Shown: positions 39,001 to 47,877 of the stretch, piece after piece
How the letters are laid out: each line of letters starts with the position of its first letter
Position numbering within the stretch: position 1 is the stretch's first letter
DNA from: Methylomonas methanica
GTDB taxonomy: Bacteria; Pseudomonadota; Gammaproteobacteria; Methylococcales; Methylomonadaceae
Length of the DNA: 64,000 nt
NCBI GenBank assembly: GCA_001644045.1
Contig: LUUF01000073.1
Location: forward strand, 1-64,000
Direction of reading: 5' to 3'
Notes under the pieces: model-generated
Databases searched by the model: none
Seen by the model: only the letters and a program-made list of their open reading frames with translations
What the model was told of the DNA's origin: nothing
Program-made: the position numbers and the translations under genes

Positions 39001-39900
39001 CGCCAACAGTTCGCGTCCGGCATCGGCTTCCGGCGCAAACTCGCCTGGCGCGAAGTAAACGTCATTACCAACGGTAAAGGCGCGGGCATTGAGTTGCTTG
39101 CACAAATCCGCCGCTTCGGCATCGTTGTGAATAATAACCCCGGAAAAATCCGCGCCGAGTTGTTGTTCCATCTCGCGGCGGATATTTTCCGGCAACGGCG
39201 CACCCTTGCCCCGGCTTTCCTCGATCCGCGCCTCCACCGATTGTTCGACCGTGTTTGCCGACGCGCTCGATTCGGTGTCTCCAGGCTGTTCCGCTTGCTC
39301 GGCGGCAGCACGATGCAAACGGGTTTGCGCGACCGTTTGTTCCTCGTCCGCCGGTTTGCTTTTACGCAGTAAACGCGCGGCAGTCGCCTGTTGTTCGTCT
39401 GTTTTTTCGGGTCCCGTGGCCTTGCGAAATAAGCGCGCGGCCTTGGGCTTTTCTTCTTCCTTGGCCTTACGGCTCAGCCGTTTAGCCTGGTCTTCTTTTT
39501 TATCCTCGGTTTCCACGGAACGCTGTGCGGCGGGGTTTTTCTTTTCTTCATCAGGCTTTTTCGCCCGCCGCACCGGCTTTTGTTCGTCTTCGGGCTTGGC
39601 GGCATCCGCCGCGGCCCGGTTCAAGCGCCTCAATAATCGCTGGGCGCTGGGCACCGGCTTGCTGGAAATCATCTCCTTGTCTTCTTTCACTCCCGGCTGG
39701 TTGTCGGCTTTTTTGGCGCGGCTGACTTCCTGCGCCACTTGGTCTGCTTGTTTTTCTTCAGGATCGTGCGGCTGGCTGACCGCCATTTTGCGCTTCAGAT
39801 ACGCCGGCTTACGCTGTTTCTTTTCTTCGTTGGGCTTGGGCGGCGCACTGGTTTTGCGCTGCGGTTGTTTTTTGCGGAGTGTGGATGCCAGGGTTGCCAT
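36079..39900 (-). CDS. DUF4157 protein with HNH-like motif (candidate eCIS effector)
   Basis: 1,273 residues. Residues 1-235 are Lys/Arg/Glu-rich, with DPEEKQADQVAQ (46-57) and repeated RL(L/F/S)RK units. Residues ~235-315 complete a DUF4157 domain (LGADFSGVIIHNDAEA, zinc-protease motif HELSH at 301-305). DUF4157 is a recurrent marker of eCIS loci, linked to cargo and loading. Residues ~460-500 contain VDHILELQLGG...ENFQLL...NRSSGSKI, with the spacing of an HNH/His-Me nuclease (His464, Asn479, Asn488). Residues ~700-1,190 are a long run of beta-rich Gly/Ala/Asp repeats; the end (~1,190-1,273) is not repetitive. No signal peptide. It lies 3 bases after the ATPase gene and overlaps the TPR gene. 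Nuclease activity is inferred. Confidence 0.8.
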   Translation of the reverse strand: MATLASTLRKKQPQRKTSAPPKPNEEKKQRKPAYLKRKMAVSQPHDPEEKQADQVAQEVSRAKKADNQPGVKEDKEMISSKPVPSAQRLLRRLNRAAADAAKPEDEQKPVRRAKKPDEEKKNPAAQRSVETEDKKEDQAKRLSRKAKEEEKPKAARLFRKATGPEKTDEQQATAARLLRKSKPADEEQTVAQTRLHRAAAEQAEQPGDTESSASANTVEQSVEARIEESRGKGAPLPENIRREMEQQLGADFSGVIIHNDAEAADLCKQLNARAFTVGNDVYFAPGEFAPEADAGRELLAHELSHVVQQGAGVQRVMRAPPAAPAPTTASGGAKSAGKGTLKGGELHVPLLTLPQKPGMQEKFSAKYGGLTNWKLPQADERTNQIDDWKKQIKPSSGGWDLKPYLGSDNTLPDTSGANTQYALKLKAGGGGQGYLIGTESDIREQAILPWWNSQGAPHLFDVDHILELQLGGDADKLENFQLLDASANRSSGSKIKNAIDKAIRAAIPPEVEGGGDLPENLSKPLPGRGKAAPGAAPAPAANAATPSPAPATGGGAAPATAAKDPASAALDAIKTSYQDKLIFDEVKFEGAVGGNPGICWQADRVTKMEHLKPLEKATKTNAPDLFANDKLRLLPRPGAGVMFVSALKGDSGSETFDAGSWGGMSVAGGTFNRTAGSGTVTLTMPKTKKVDAQNTTLNFVSSGAPTLCHIPPGQVADAYRNAFKAKTLSPIALNNADMDASANIVGGGVLTIDGIPLLAGTTVDVALVGGDLVFSKTFSTDEFDMKGPIQLDSSSLTLSAGAATPIAAAGLVEFHIGELAKGSLEGSATAGGFAMAGQLEFDKQLFTGAGRIDYDSAKGIKASGTLGLKPGALKGIKKASFTLAYDDAKKAIDFAGDAEVSVPGFKGAKLSAHADDTGNISLGGEATLSDTIPRIKGGKLNIAADRKGDVWSLGGGGELEPDLSGLDASAKLKLDYKDGVLNGKLTANYKRSMLAGNIDLNAKAVVGDAGGEAEPIKVWGSGTVDVTAAPWLKATVGLTLDEKGEITVSGELGLPNSLEIFPRKQIDKSLFAVATQVPIVPGIVAEVGGNLSATAGIGPGSLDQLKIGLTYNPDHEEDTKITGDAHLKVPADAGLRLAVRAGIGLGITGASATGGLEIGGKLGIEGAAEAGVHVDWTPTTGLDLTAKLSVSAQPSFTFDISGYVAVTALGFSVYDQRWQLASYQFGSDYKFGISLPVHYHEGQPFDVSLDDVQFDVPDISPGDILNGLIARIA

Positions 39901-39903
39901 AAG

Positions 39904-41883
39904 CTAACTCCTTAACTGTTTTAACTGCGCCGGCGGATTGCGGCCCAGTTTTTGATATTCGCGTTGCAACGCCGACATAAGCGGCTCGACGCCGATGGGC
40001 TGATCGGCCGGGCTACTACCGGCAGCGGTCAGCACCACGTTTCTGATCTGCCCGCCGCTGATGTCGCAATAGCTGGCCAACGTCTTGCACAAATCGTCGC
40101 TGGGACTGCGTTGCCCGAAATGGCTGCGCCATAAATCCAGGCGCTCCTGAAAACCCGGCAACGGAAAGTCGACGATCGCGTCCAGGCGCCGAGTAAACGC
40201 ATTGTCGATACGCTCGCGGCTGTTGGTGGTCAGGATCGTAATGCCGGGGTGGTTTTCGATGCGGGTTAATAAAAAATTGGTCAGCATATTGGCGTAACGC
40301 TCGCCGCTTTGCTGAGCGTCGGTGCGGCGACCGAACAGGGAGTCGGCCTCGTCGAACAGCAGTAGCGCATCGGCGGCAGCGGCCAAATCCAGCAAGGTGC
40401 CCAGATTTTTCTCGGATTCGCCGACGTATTTGTTCATGATTGCCGCCAGATCGACCCGATACAGCGGTGCGCCCAACGCGGTGGCGACATAACTGGCGGC
40501 CAAGGTTTTGCCGGTGCCGCTGTCGCCGACGAACAAGGCCCGCAGGCCGGCATTGCGCGAGGCTTGCAAGGTCACGCCCAATGCTTCCCATAACGATTCA
40601 CGGCTATGGGCGCGGGCAATGAAGTCGTGCAAATATTGCTCGACCAGCGGCGGAAACACTACCGCTTCACGCTCGACCCGGCGCCGCACCGGCTCGGCCA
40701 ACAAGCGCAAGCGCTCGGCACCCAAATCGCGGCGGGCTTGGGCGATATGCTCCGCGTTTAACGGCGCGCGGCTTTGCTCGGCACGCAACACTGCATTGCG
40801 CGCCACCTTCTGGATCACCGGGCCGCTCAACAACGCGCTGGCCGCGCGCCGCGCCAATTCCGGCTGATCCAAGTAACGCGCCCATAATTGTTGGCGCTCG
40901 GTTTCGTCGGGTACACCTATTTCCACTTCCAGCATGTCCTGACCGGCGATAGCATCGGTCATCCCCAAGACCACGACGTGCGGGATATTGGGTTGTATCG
41001 CCGGCAATTGCCAGCTTTCGCCGGCGGCGACATGGACTTTAATCACCGGCAGCCAGCCAGCCAAATGGCAAGCCAACGGCAAGGCCGGCTGTTGCTGCCA
41101 AAGCTCGCTCGGCACTTCGATCGCGGTCAGTCCCAACAATCCGGCCAGTTCGGCGGCCAAGGCCCGTCGGCCACTGCCGCTGTTGCCGCGTATAACCAGA
41201 CCGCGCACCTCGCCTTTCGCCAATAGCGTGGCCAAATGCGGCAATTGTTTCCGGATACGTAGCGGCAACAATTCGCGGTCAGCCAGCGCAATCGCCCGGC
41301 ATCCCGGCCAAATCGCGGGCCTGCCGCACAATACCGACCACAAGGCCGGTTCGATGCGCAATTGCCTTAGCGACAGCGGCCCGGTTCCCTCCAGCAATAA
41401 CACCTGCTGTTGCACCAGCGCCGTCGCATGCAAATCCAGCGCATCCAGCGTGCCGGCGCCGAATAATTCGTCCAGCATCGTTAGCGCCAGATGCACGGCC
41501 AAGCGGTTACCGGGATTGGGCGCCTGCAATTCGCTGAGCGTCAAGGTCACCAAATAATCGGTTTCGGCGCTGCCGACCAAGGCCAGTAAAAAAGCTTGCG
41601 GCAAATCGATGTGTTGCTCGCGCAGCCATGCGCCGAACGGGCCGGGCAATGCGTAGAGCTGGCTGCCCACCGTATCGCGCATCTGCGCCCAACTCGGCAC
41701 GGCTTCGGTGTTTAGCTGCTGGGCGGCTTGTTGCAGCAATTGCTCGGACAACTCGGTATCGCCAGGCATCATCCGCGTCCAGAATTCCGCCAGCCCGACC
41801 CGTACCAAGACAGCCAACGGTTGGCGCTGGCTATACGGTTTTAGATTGAGTGACTCGGCCAAAGGCTGCGGCAGCTTAGTCAT
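39904..41883 (-). CDS. eCIS AAA+ ATPase (Afp15-like)
   Basis: 659 residues. An N-terminal region (~1-200) is followed by a degenerate AAA module (GNSGSGRRALAAELAGLLG, ~235) and an active one: Walker A GDSGTGKT (453-460), Walker B LLLFDEADSLFG (Asp511-Glu512), sensor ILTTNSRERIDNAFTRRLD and arginines at ~565. Such ATPases are core eCIS components needed late in assembly or cargo loading. It overlaps the preceding gene by 8 bases. Confidence 0.92.
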   Translation of the reverse strand: MTKLPQPLAESLNLKPYSQRQPLAVLVRVGLAEFWTRMMPGDTELSEQLLQQAAQQLNTEAVPSWAQMRDTVGSQLYALPGPFGAWLREQHIDLPQAFLLALVGSAETDYLVTLTLSELQAPNPGNRLAVHLALTMLDELFGAGTLDALDLHATALVQQQVLLLEGTGPLSLRQLRIEPALWSVLCGRPAIWPGCRAIALADRELLPLRIRKQLPHLATLLAKGEVRGLVIRGNSGSGRRALAAELAGLLGLTAIEVPSELWQQQPALPLACHLAGWLPVIKVHVAAGESWQLPAIQPNIPHVVVLGMTDAIAGQDMLEVEIGVPDETERQQLWARYLDQPELARRAASALLSGPVIQKVARNAVLRAEQSRAPLNAEHIAQARRDLGAERLRLLAEPVRRRVEREAVVFPPLVEQYLHDFIARAHSRESLWEALGVTLQASRNAGLRALFVGDSGTGKTLAASYVATALGAPLYRVDLAAIMNKYVGESEKNLGTLLDLAAAADALLLFDEADSLFGRRTDAQQSGERYANMLTNFLLTRIENHPGITILTTNSRERIDNAFTRRLDAIVDFPLPGFQERLDLWRSHFGQRSPSDDLCKTLASYCDISGGQIRNVVLTAAGSSPADQPIGVEPLMSALQREYQKLGRNPPAQLKQLRS

Positions 41884-43495
41884 AATGAAAGCTCACGACT
41901 CGGCCCAGCCACGGCAGCCAGCCCGGATTGATGTCCAGCCCGGCCAGACGTACCGGCAGACGGATTGCATTCATCGGCGCGTACAAATCGATATGGCTGG
42001 GGCTGTATTGAATTTGCGCAGCGAGTGCCAATAATTTAGGTTGCCAAACGCCGGTCTTGCCATACCAACGCTGGGCCAGATTCAGCACTTGCTTGCGCGC
42101 CGGCAGCGGCGGCAATTGGGCCAGCTCCGAGTAATCCTCGAAGCCCAATTGCAGCGCGATGAAATCGACCAACGCATCGTCCTCGTTCAATTGCAATTCC
42201 TGCCCTAGCCGATACAGCCAGGCCCAGCCGCTGGGTAATGTTTCGGCATGTTCCAGCATCAAGCCGCGCATCTCAGACCGGTTGAGCATGTTCAGCAAAT
42301 ACAGCAAGCCGCCTTGCGTGGTATGGAATCCTGCAAATTCCGGGCGGTCGATAACTGGCTCAAACTGCAAACCCTGTTCAAGCTCCGTGGCGCGAAGAGT
42401 GGAATCGGTAAATGACCGGTTTGCCGGAATACGATTTTGCAGGAATCGCCCGCTATTTGTGCGGTCTGGTCCGGCATCATGGTTAAGCTCAAACGGCAAA
42501 GGCGTTTGGTTTTCCACGCCGGTATCGGGATTTAATTTCGCATCTCTGCCTGCCTGCTCTCGCGTCCGGCCGGCTTGGCTAGCCGACGGTACTTTAGGAA
42601 GGGCATTCGATAGCGAGGGACGAACCCTTGCCTGGGTTGCATCATCCAACATCGCCGGCCTTAGCTCCCCGTCTTCATCCTTTGTTTCGGCTGGCGGTGG
42701 AGACACGAAACAGCTGGCTAAAAACGCCAGCGCCCTAGCCGGCTGTTGTTGCAACAGCAACGGCGCCGTTTCCCGGCCGATCAACAACAAGGCCAAGTGA
42801 TAACGGCCATCGGCGACGTCCAGCTCGCGCAATACCGGCCGCCATTGCATCAACAATAGTGGCCGCAAGGACATTTGCTCAGCCCAAGTCTGCGCCACGG
42901 CAACCAACTCGTATCGCTTTTCTGCGCTATCTATTTCAGAGCGAAGCAACTCGGCGACTTCCAGAACAGACGGCAAACGAAAACCTATCAGTCCGGCCAG
43001 CTCGACCGCCAATTGCCGCGCATCGCCGCCGCTCAGGCCCAACCAAACCGCCGCCAATTCGCCGCGTTGCGCCAACCGCGCACAAACCGATGGCAATAAC
43101 AGCAGATGTTCGGACAATATGCCGGCCACCGCCCGCGACACCGGCAAATCGAACCAATGCGCCCAACGCCGCCAATACCAGTTGAAACCGGCGCGGCCGC
43201 GCAGCAAATCCGCCAGCAAAGCCGCCAACAGCTCGGCCAAGCTGGCGAAGCGCATCACTTGGTCAGGATTATTGCTTGTATTTAAATGCTGTCGGGTTTG
43301 GTCGAGCATCTGTCCTGGCAGTTGCCGAGCAGTACCGCTGACTTGCAGGCGACGGATAAAAACCCAGCTGTCCTGCCCAGCATGCGGCCAAGCTGCGCTT
43401 TGCAAGGTATCGCGTAAATTATCCGCCGTGCGCTGCTGTCCGGCCCGGACGGTCAGACGGTGTATCGCAACGGTATCGGCGGCCAGGGTGCTCAT
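41876..43495 (-). CDS. CIS-associated protein with GGLLYLLN motif, function unknown
   Basis: 539 residues, soluble, Leu/Ala/Arg-rich, with a disordered middle (~270-360, Pro/Asn/Arg-rich). The start IHRLTVRAGQQRTAD and the segment TTQGGLLYLLNMLN (~390) are features I associate with large uncharacterised or tape-measure-like proteins next to eCIS ATPases; this recollection is not decisive. It lies 9 bases downstream of the 1,229-residue protein and overlaps the ATPase gene, so co-expression is certain. No signal peptide or membrane helix. Confidence 0.6.
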   Translation of the reverse strand: MSTLAADTVAIHRLTVRAGQQRTADNLRDTLQSAAWPHAGQDSWVFIRRLQVSGTARQLPGQMLDQTRQHLNTSNNPDQVMRFASLAELLAALLADLLRGRAGFNWYWRRWAHWFDLPVSRAVAGILSEHLLLLPSVCARLAQRGELAAVWLGLSGGDARQLAVELAGLIGFRLPSVLEVAELLRSEIDSAEKRYELVAVAQTWAEQMSLRPLLLMQWRPVLRELDVADGRYHLALLLIGRETAPLLLQQQPARALAFLASCFVSPPPAETKDEDGELRPAMLDDATQARVRPSLSNALPKVPSASQAGRTREQAGRDAKLNPDTGVENQTPLPFELNHDAGPDRTNSGRFLQNRIPANRSFTDSTLRATELEQGLQFEPVIDRPEFAGFHTTQGGLLYLLNMLNRSEMRGLMLEHAETLPSGWAWLYRLGQELQLNEDDALVDFIALQLGFEDYSELAQLPPLPARKQVLNLAQRWYGKTGVWQPKLLALAAQIQYSPSHIDLYAPMNAIRLPVRLAGLDINPGWLPWLGRVVSFHYD

Positions 43496-43504
43496 ACTTT
43501 CAAG

Positions 43505-46500
43505 TTACAAGCGCTGCTGCGTCAGCTTATTCGCCACCACGCTAAAGCGGGTGTTGATCTTCACGCCGCTTTGCAGCATATCGACGATGGTTACCTGGGT
43601 GCTTTGCGGACTGTGGTCTTCCACCGCCAGCACCGCCACTACGCGCTGCTCGGTATCCAGCAGTTGCAGCCGGGTGCCCGGCGCTGGCGGCCGGTTCAGT
43701 TTGACTTGCAGGCTTTCGCCGATTGCCGCCAAGCGCGGCGGCACATGCACGTTGCCGCGGATGATTTCCTGCGGATCGCCCAGCGAGGCATGAATCAGCA
43801 CTGCCCGAATCATATTGCGCATCGCGCTACGACTGGCAGCCGAGGCATCGCGATCCAACTGCCGAAACCACCAGGCAATCAATTCCGACACGGTACGCGC
43901 GGCATTGAAATCGTCGGCTTCCGCCCTATCCATACCCGGCCACCAGGAGACGTCCTCGACGCGAATCTGATCGTCCTCGGCCAGTTGCCCCCATTGCAAA
44001 CGCAGTGATGGCGGCAATAGATTGAGTTTTTCCAGCAGACAAAACTGGCAATGCTCCAGCTGCTCGCGCAATTCGTGGGCCGGTTTGCGCAGCGGTCCGG
44101 CGGCTCCGGCCAGATCTTCCAAAGCCAACACCTTGGCGGCCGCGGCCTGGGTTTGCAAACTGCTGGCGGTAAACGCCGGCAAGCTGAAACTGGCCCACTG
44201 TTGCATCACGATCTGGGTTTGCAGATGTACGGTTTGCAGACGGGCCTGCAAGGTATCGGTATTGGCCGGCGTCAGCAAGCTGGCGGGCCTGGCCTTGAAG
44301 CGGGCCTGACGCAGTTGACCGAGATAATCGAATTGTTGAAACGGCGGCAGTTTGGGCCGCAGCGGCTTCAATCCGGCCCAGTCGTCCATCGGAATCTCGC
44401 AGATTGCCGCGAAAAACGGATCCAGTGCCGCCGGCAGATCCACTTCTTCTTCCCAATCGCAGCCGGGGACGATGTCCCTGCTGCTGCCGTAACGTAGCGC
44501 CAAAGGGTCGGCCAAGGCGGCGCTGACCGGCGTACCGCGCACTCTGACGTAATACAAGCCGCGCAAGGCCTTGGTCAGAATCCGGGTACGTTCGTTATTC
44601 AAAGCCCAGACCTGCCGCCAGTCTTCGTCCAGCAAACGTTGCGCGACGCCGTAGTCGCCGAGTTGCTCGACGCGGAATCTGTCCATGCCTTCCAGAGTTT
44701 CTCGCGCCACTCGGATCAGGCCGGCCAGTTTGTCGATCTGCGCCAGTTTGTTGGCTTGTTCGCGCAATTTGCCTTGCAGTTTGCGTTCGATATTGTTGTA
44801 ACGGGTTTCGAAAATCGAGATCCACTGAGTCAGAATCTTGCCGGCCTTGAACAATGCGTGGTAACGGTACTGAGTCAGCAATAGCGCCCGACGCTGGCTA
44901 TTGACTTGGCCGCCAACCGTGGCTTCCTTAGTGGCCAGATTGTCCAGCACGGTCGGCGACTCCAATTTGTTGGTGCGTTCGAAAGGATTGCTGACATTGG
45001 CACCTGCTGCGTCATCTTCGACCTGGCCGATCATCTCCAACTGCTTACGCAAGGTCGCGACATCGGTTGGATCAAACAAATCGGCCAATGTCGCCAGCAA
45101 TTCCTTCATGCCGTAATAAGCCTTGGCATACTCGTTGATATCCGGACTGATATGGTCGATCACTCCGAACCGGTATTCCTTAGCCTCGAAAGCGGGCTTG
45201 CTGACCGCCTCTTTAGTGATTCGCGACAACATGTCCAACCGAGTTTTGTTGATGCCTAATTCAAAAGCCGAAAAGGTCTGCGGCTTGCTGGTCAATAAAA
45301 ACGTCGATTTGGAGGCCGACGAGGTGGAGGCCAGCGCATTACTTAGCAAATTGCTGCTCAAGGCGCTGCTAGCGGTAACTTTCGGCGCGGCCGCCGCCAT
45401 GCTGATCGTACTACCGAACAGACCGGCCGATGCAACGCTGAAAGGTGCTTTCGGCACGTTACTGACCGCGCTCTCTGTGCTCACTGCTTTCTCGGCGTTA
45501 TTGGGAATAGTGGTGGCGTTCAGACTGGCATACGGCAACCAGCGCGCGACCTGCAAGCCGGTGCCGTCGCCGGCCACGCCGCCGGCCAGTGCGGCCAAGG
45601 CTACGGTTTGCGAATCCAGTTGCTGGCGCTGTAATAATAAAAAGTCGCGGGTTTTCTCGACCCGGCTGCGGATGGCGCGAATCTGGTTTTCGATGGCTTC
45701 CAATTCCACCAAGGCCACCGCGTACTGCACCACCAAGCCATCGTCGCTGGGCACGGCTATCGGCGGCGGATTGCCGTCTGCGCCCAACCAGTTGCTGTAA
45801 AAGTTCGGCAGCGCCGGCACGCCTTTGCTGTAGGGATAAGGCGTACCGGGATTTTGCGGGTCTTGTTGTTCGCTGTTGGCGCGGGCGATGACTTTCTCAA
45901 AAATCGTCAACGGCAAGGCCGGTGGAGTTTCCGGTTTGGGTAAATCCAGATTTTTGAATTGCGCCGGATCGAGCACCGCGTGTTCGATGACGCCTATGCC
46001 GCCAGCCAATGGAGGGGTGTTGGACGGTTCGACGAAATACAGAGTATCAAATTGCTGGCGCCATTTGCGCCAAGCCTCGTAGGCGCGCATGTAAAACCGG
46101 AAAATATCGCTTTCCAGCACGCTGTCGGTTTGCGGAATATCCAATAGATTAGGCCGATAATCCGGTTCGTTCACAGCCAGCAACAGTCTAATCTTGTCGC
46201 CTGCCGGTTGGCGCAAATCGATTACTCGCCGAGCGATATGGCCGTTTAACAATTCGATCACCGCTTCTTCCGGCACCGGCACCATGTCTATGCCCAGATG
46301 ACTTGGCAGCCAAAGCAGATTGGGCGTCGGCGTCGCGGGGTTTTGCAGCCAGTCCAGCGGCAACTGGCCGGCGGCCGGCAAGAAATCCAGATGCAAATTG
46401 TCTTGCAGGAACTGCGGCAACGGAATCCCGGCATTGGCCGGCAAACCAGCCGCCTGCATCACCCGCCGCATCGCCGCGCCGGTTTGATTCAGCAAAACCC

Positions 46501-47194
46501 GGTAACCGCTGTTCGGCAGCGCTTCGTAGCGGCCGGCTTCTTGCGATAGCCAGGCGATACGGTAGCTGGCATCCTCGTTGCTCACCACCGCCAGTAAGGC
46601 CAGCGGCACGGCATGGCCCAACTTGGCCATGAAACCGGCATCGACCCGGTCGGCGGCCACCCAGTTTTCTATGCGTTCGCGCGGCCAGGTATTGACGGCG
46701 GTGTCGCTGATATTGATGCGTTGCAAGGCCAGACTGCCGGCCAATACCCGCTGGGTATCGCGGGTCGGGTCCAGTTCTGTCCGTTGACAGGGATCGACGC
46801 CCGGCCCATCGATTTGCCGGTCGCCGCGCGTCAGCATCAGATAATAAACGCCGACCGCGCTGGCGACCTGATTGCGGTTCAAATAGGCGTCGATCAAATC
46901 CTGCCACTCGGCGCGCAGCGGATAGTACAGACCCAGCGCCTGGCCATTGGCTGCCAATGCCAGACCGGAGCTGACACTGAAGCCGGGTTCGGATAGGCCG
47001 TTCGGCCCCAATTGTAAATCCAGGCCATGGACGATGCCGGCGGTTCTGCCCTGCAACACGGTAGCCAGACGCGCATCGGCATACGCCTGTTCACGGTCGA
47101 ACTCCTCCTCGCCCAAATGCCGGCCGGGGAACATGTGCACCCGCTGCAAGCTGCGGGAGCTGGCGATGGGGTTATGCAGCAGAATCATGGACAT
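43505..47194 (-). CDS. Large eCIS protein with shared N-terminal module
   Basis: 1,229 residues. Residues ~20-90 (RHLGEEEFDREQAYADAR...TAGIVHGLDLQL...SSGLALAANGQALGL) match the module in the two genes upstream (47878 and 49583). The middle contains an Ala/Ser/Leu-rich stretch (~570-660) and likely coiled coils (~500-535, ~760-850: REQANKLAQIDKLAGLIRVARETL). The C-terminal ~80 residues look beta-rich (LQVKLNRPPAPGTRLQLLD). No signal peptide. It may be a baseplate, fibre or tape-measure component; I cannot say which. It is separated from upstream cluster genes by a 683-base repeat-filled gap. Confidence 0.65.
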   Translation of the reverse strand: MSMILLHNPIASSRSLQRVHMFPGRHLGEEEFDREQAYADARLATVLQGRTAGIVHGLDLQLGPNGLSEPGFSVSSGLALAANGQALGLYYPLRAEWQDLIDAYLNRNQVASAVGVYYLMLTRGDRQIDGPGVDPCQRTELDPTRDTQRVLAGSLALQRINISDTAVNTWPRERIENWVAADRVDAGFMAKLGHAVPLALLAVVSNEDASYRIAWLSQEAGRYEALPNSGYRVLLNQTGAAMRRVMQAAGLPANAGIPLPQFLQDNLHLDFLPAAGQLPLDWLQNPATPTPNLLWLPSHLGIDMVPVPEEAVIELLNGHIARRVIDLRQPAGDKIRLLLAVNEPDYRPNLLDIPQTDSVLESDIFRFYMRAYEAWRKWRQQFDTLYFVEPSNTPPLAGGIGVIEHAVLDPAQFKNLDLPKPETPPALPLTIFEKVIARANSEQQDPQNPGTPYPYSKGVPALPNFYSNWLGADGNPPPIAVPSDDGLVVQYAVALVELEAIENQIRAIRSRVEKTRDFLLLQRQQLDSQTVALAALAGGVAGDGTGLQVARWLPYASLNATTIPNNAEKAVSTESAVSNVPKAPFSVASAGLFGSTISMAAAAPKVTASSALSSNLLSNALASTSSASKSTFLLTSKPQTFSAFELGINKTRLDMLSRITKEAVSKPAFEAKEYRFGVIDHISPDINEYAKAYYGMKELLATLADLFDPTDVATLRKQLEMIGQVEDDAAGANVSNPFERTNKLESPTVLDNLATKEATVGGQVNSQRRALLLTQYRYHALFKAGKILTQWISIFETRYNNIERKLQGKLREQANKLAQIDKLAGLIRVARETLEGMDRFRVEQLGDYGVAQRLLDEDWRQVWALNNERTRILTKALRGLYYVRVRGTPVSAALADPLALRYGSSRDIVPGCDWEEEVDLPAALDPFFAAICEIPMDDWAGLKPLRPKLPPFQQFDYLGQLRQARFKARPASLLTPANTDTLQARLQTVHLQTQIVMQQWASFSLPAFTASSLQTQAAAAKVLALEDLAGAAGPLRKPAHELREQLEHCQFCLLEKLNLLPPSLRLQWGQLAEDDQIRVEDVSWWPGMDRAEADDFNAARTVSELIAWWFRQLDRDASAASRSAMRNMIRAVLIHASLGDPQEIIRGNVHVPPRLAAIGESLQVKLNRPPAPGTRLQLLDTEQRVVAVLAVEDHSPQSTQVTIVDMLQSGVKINTRFSVVANKLTQQRL

Positions 47195-47259
47195 GATGGC
47201 TACTCCTTATTGGTTTACCGTTAATGCTAGGATCGCTGGTATTCCTTTAAACCTTGTTT

Positions 47260-47534
47260 GTTGAGTCGCTATCGCGACGAGTGTTTACATGTCGGTTCTC
47301 GCACCGACAAGCGAGATACTTTCGTTACGAAAACCATCCCTGGTTTTCGCCCTGCGGGCCAGCCTATCGGCCGTTCAAATTCGCTCCAGGCGAATTTGTG
47401 CTTGGCCAAAAAAAGTATCCAAAGACAAATCTGCCTGGAGCAGATTTGGACGCCATCGGCGCACGAAGTGCGAGCGCCAGGATGGTGCGAGTCAGCAGGC
47501 GACCCGAATGCCGCTTTAATCCTGCGCGCCGAAG
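47260..47534. repeat. Dispersed ~0.2-kb repeat, copy A
   Basis: Shares long stretches with copy B at 59111-59313: gttgagtcgct, atgtcggttc, tacgaaaaccatcc, ggttttcgcc, gcgggccagcctatcggc, gttcaaattc, gaatttgtg, ttggccaaa, acccgaatgccgcttt, atcctgcgc. Copy A carries ~60 extra bases (about 47435-47495). It contains several short palindromes (gtcgctatcgcgac; gtcggttctcgcaccgac). Open frames across it in all frames are translations of repeat. The rest of the 47195-47877 gap (47535-47766) holds more palindromes of the same style and no gene. Confidence 0.85.
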
Positions 47535-47766
47535 CTTTTGCCGAGGTTTTTCGGACGGGGGGCTTCCCAGCCCCTCCGAAAACGAGCGGCATCCATGCCG
47601 CTCCCCTGACGGGCTGCTCACTCGGTACATCCATGTACCTCGCCCTTCGGGTGCTGCGCATGCAAATCGGCAATCCTGCCGATTTGTCTCGTCAAAAGCT
47701 TCGGTGCTCGGCGCGGCATACGGGATAAAAAACCATCTCTAGCTCAGAGTCCTTTGGCCTTCGAGG

Positions 47767-47812
47767 TAAATCCCCTCTCCCTCCGGGAGAGGGTTAGGGT
47801 GAGGGGTATTTA
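47767..47812. repeat. Short G-rich palindromic repeat, copy 1
   Basis: taaatcccctctccctccgg followed by gagagggttagggtgagggg. The same unit occurs at 50543, inverted at ~50611, at 59327, and degenerate near 2725 and 2810. ctctccctccgggagag forms a hairpin. Confidence 0.9.
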
Positions 47813-47877
47813 AAATCGCCAATTTCCACATCCTCATAAAGTATTACAAAGCAACTAAACGTTTCCCAAACTCCCCA

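Noticed and set aside
42159-42800. 213-codon plus-strand frame in the eCIS region
   Set aside because: It is antisense to a real gene, Ser/Arg-rich shadow composition, and unrelated to any family. Similar long plus-strand frames at 38770, 39206, 43119, 45123, 49661 and 59791 were rejected for the same reason.
47254-47742. Several overlapping open frames (up to 162 codons) on both strands
   Set aside because: All lie in the dispersed repeat and its palindromic flank; many frames are open at once because of composition, and similar peptides arise at copy B.
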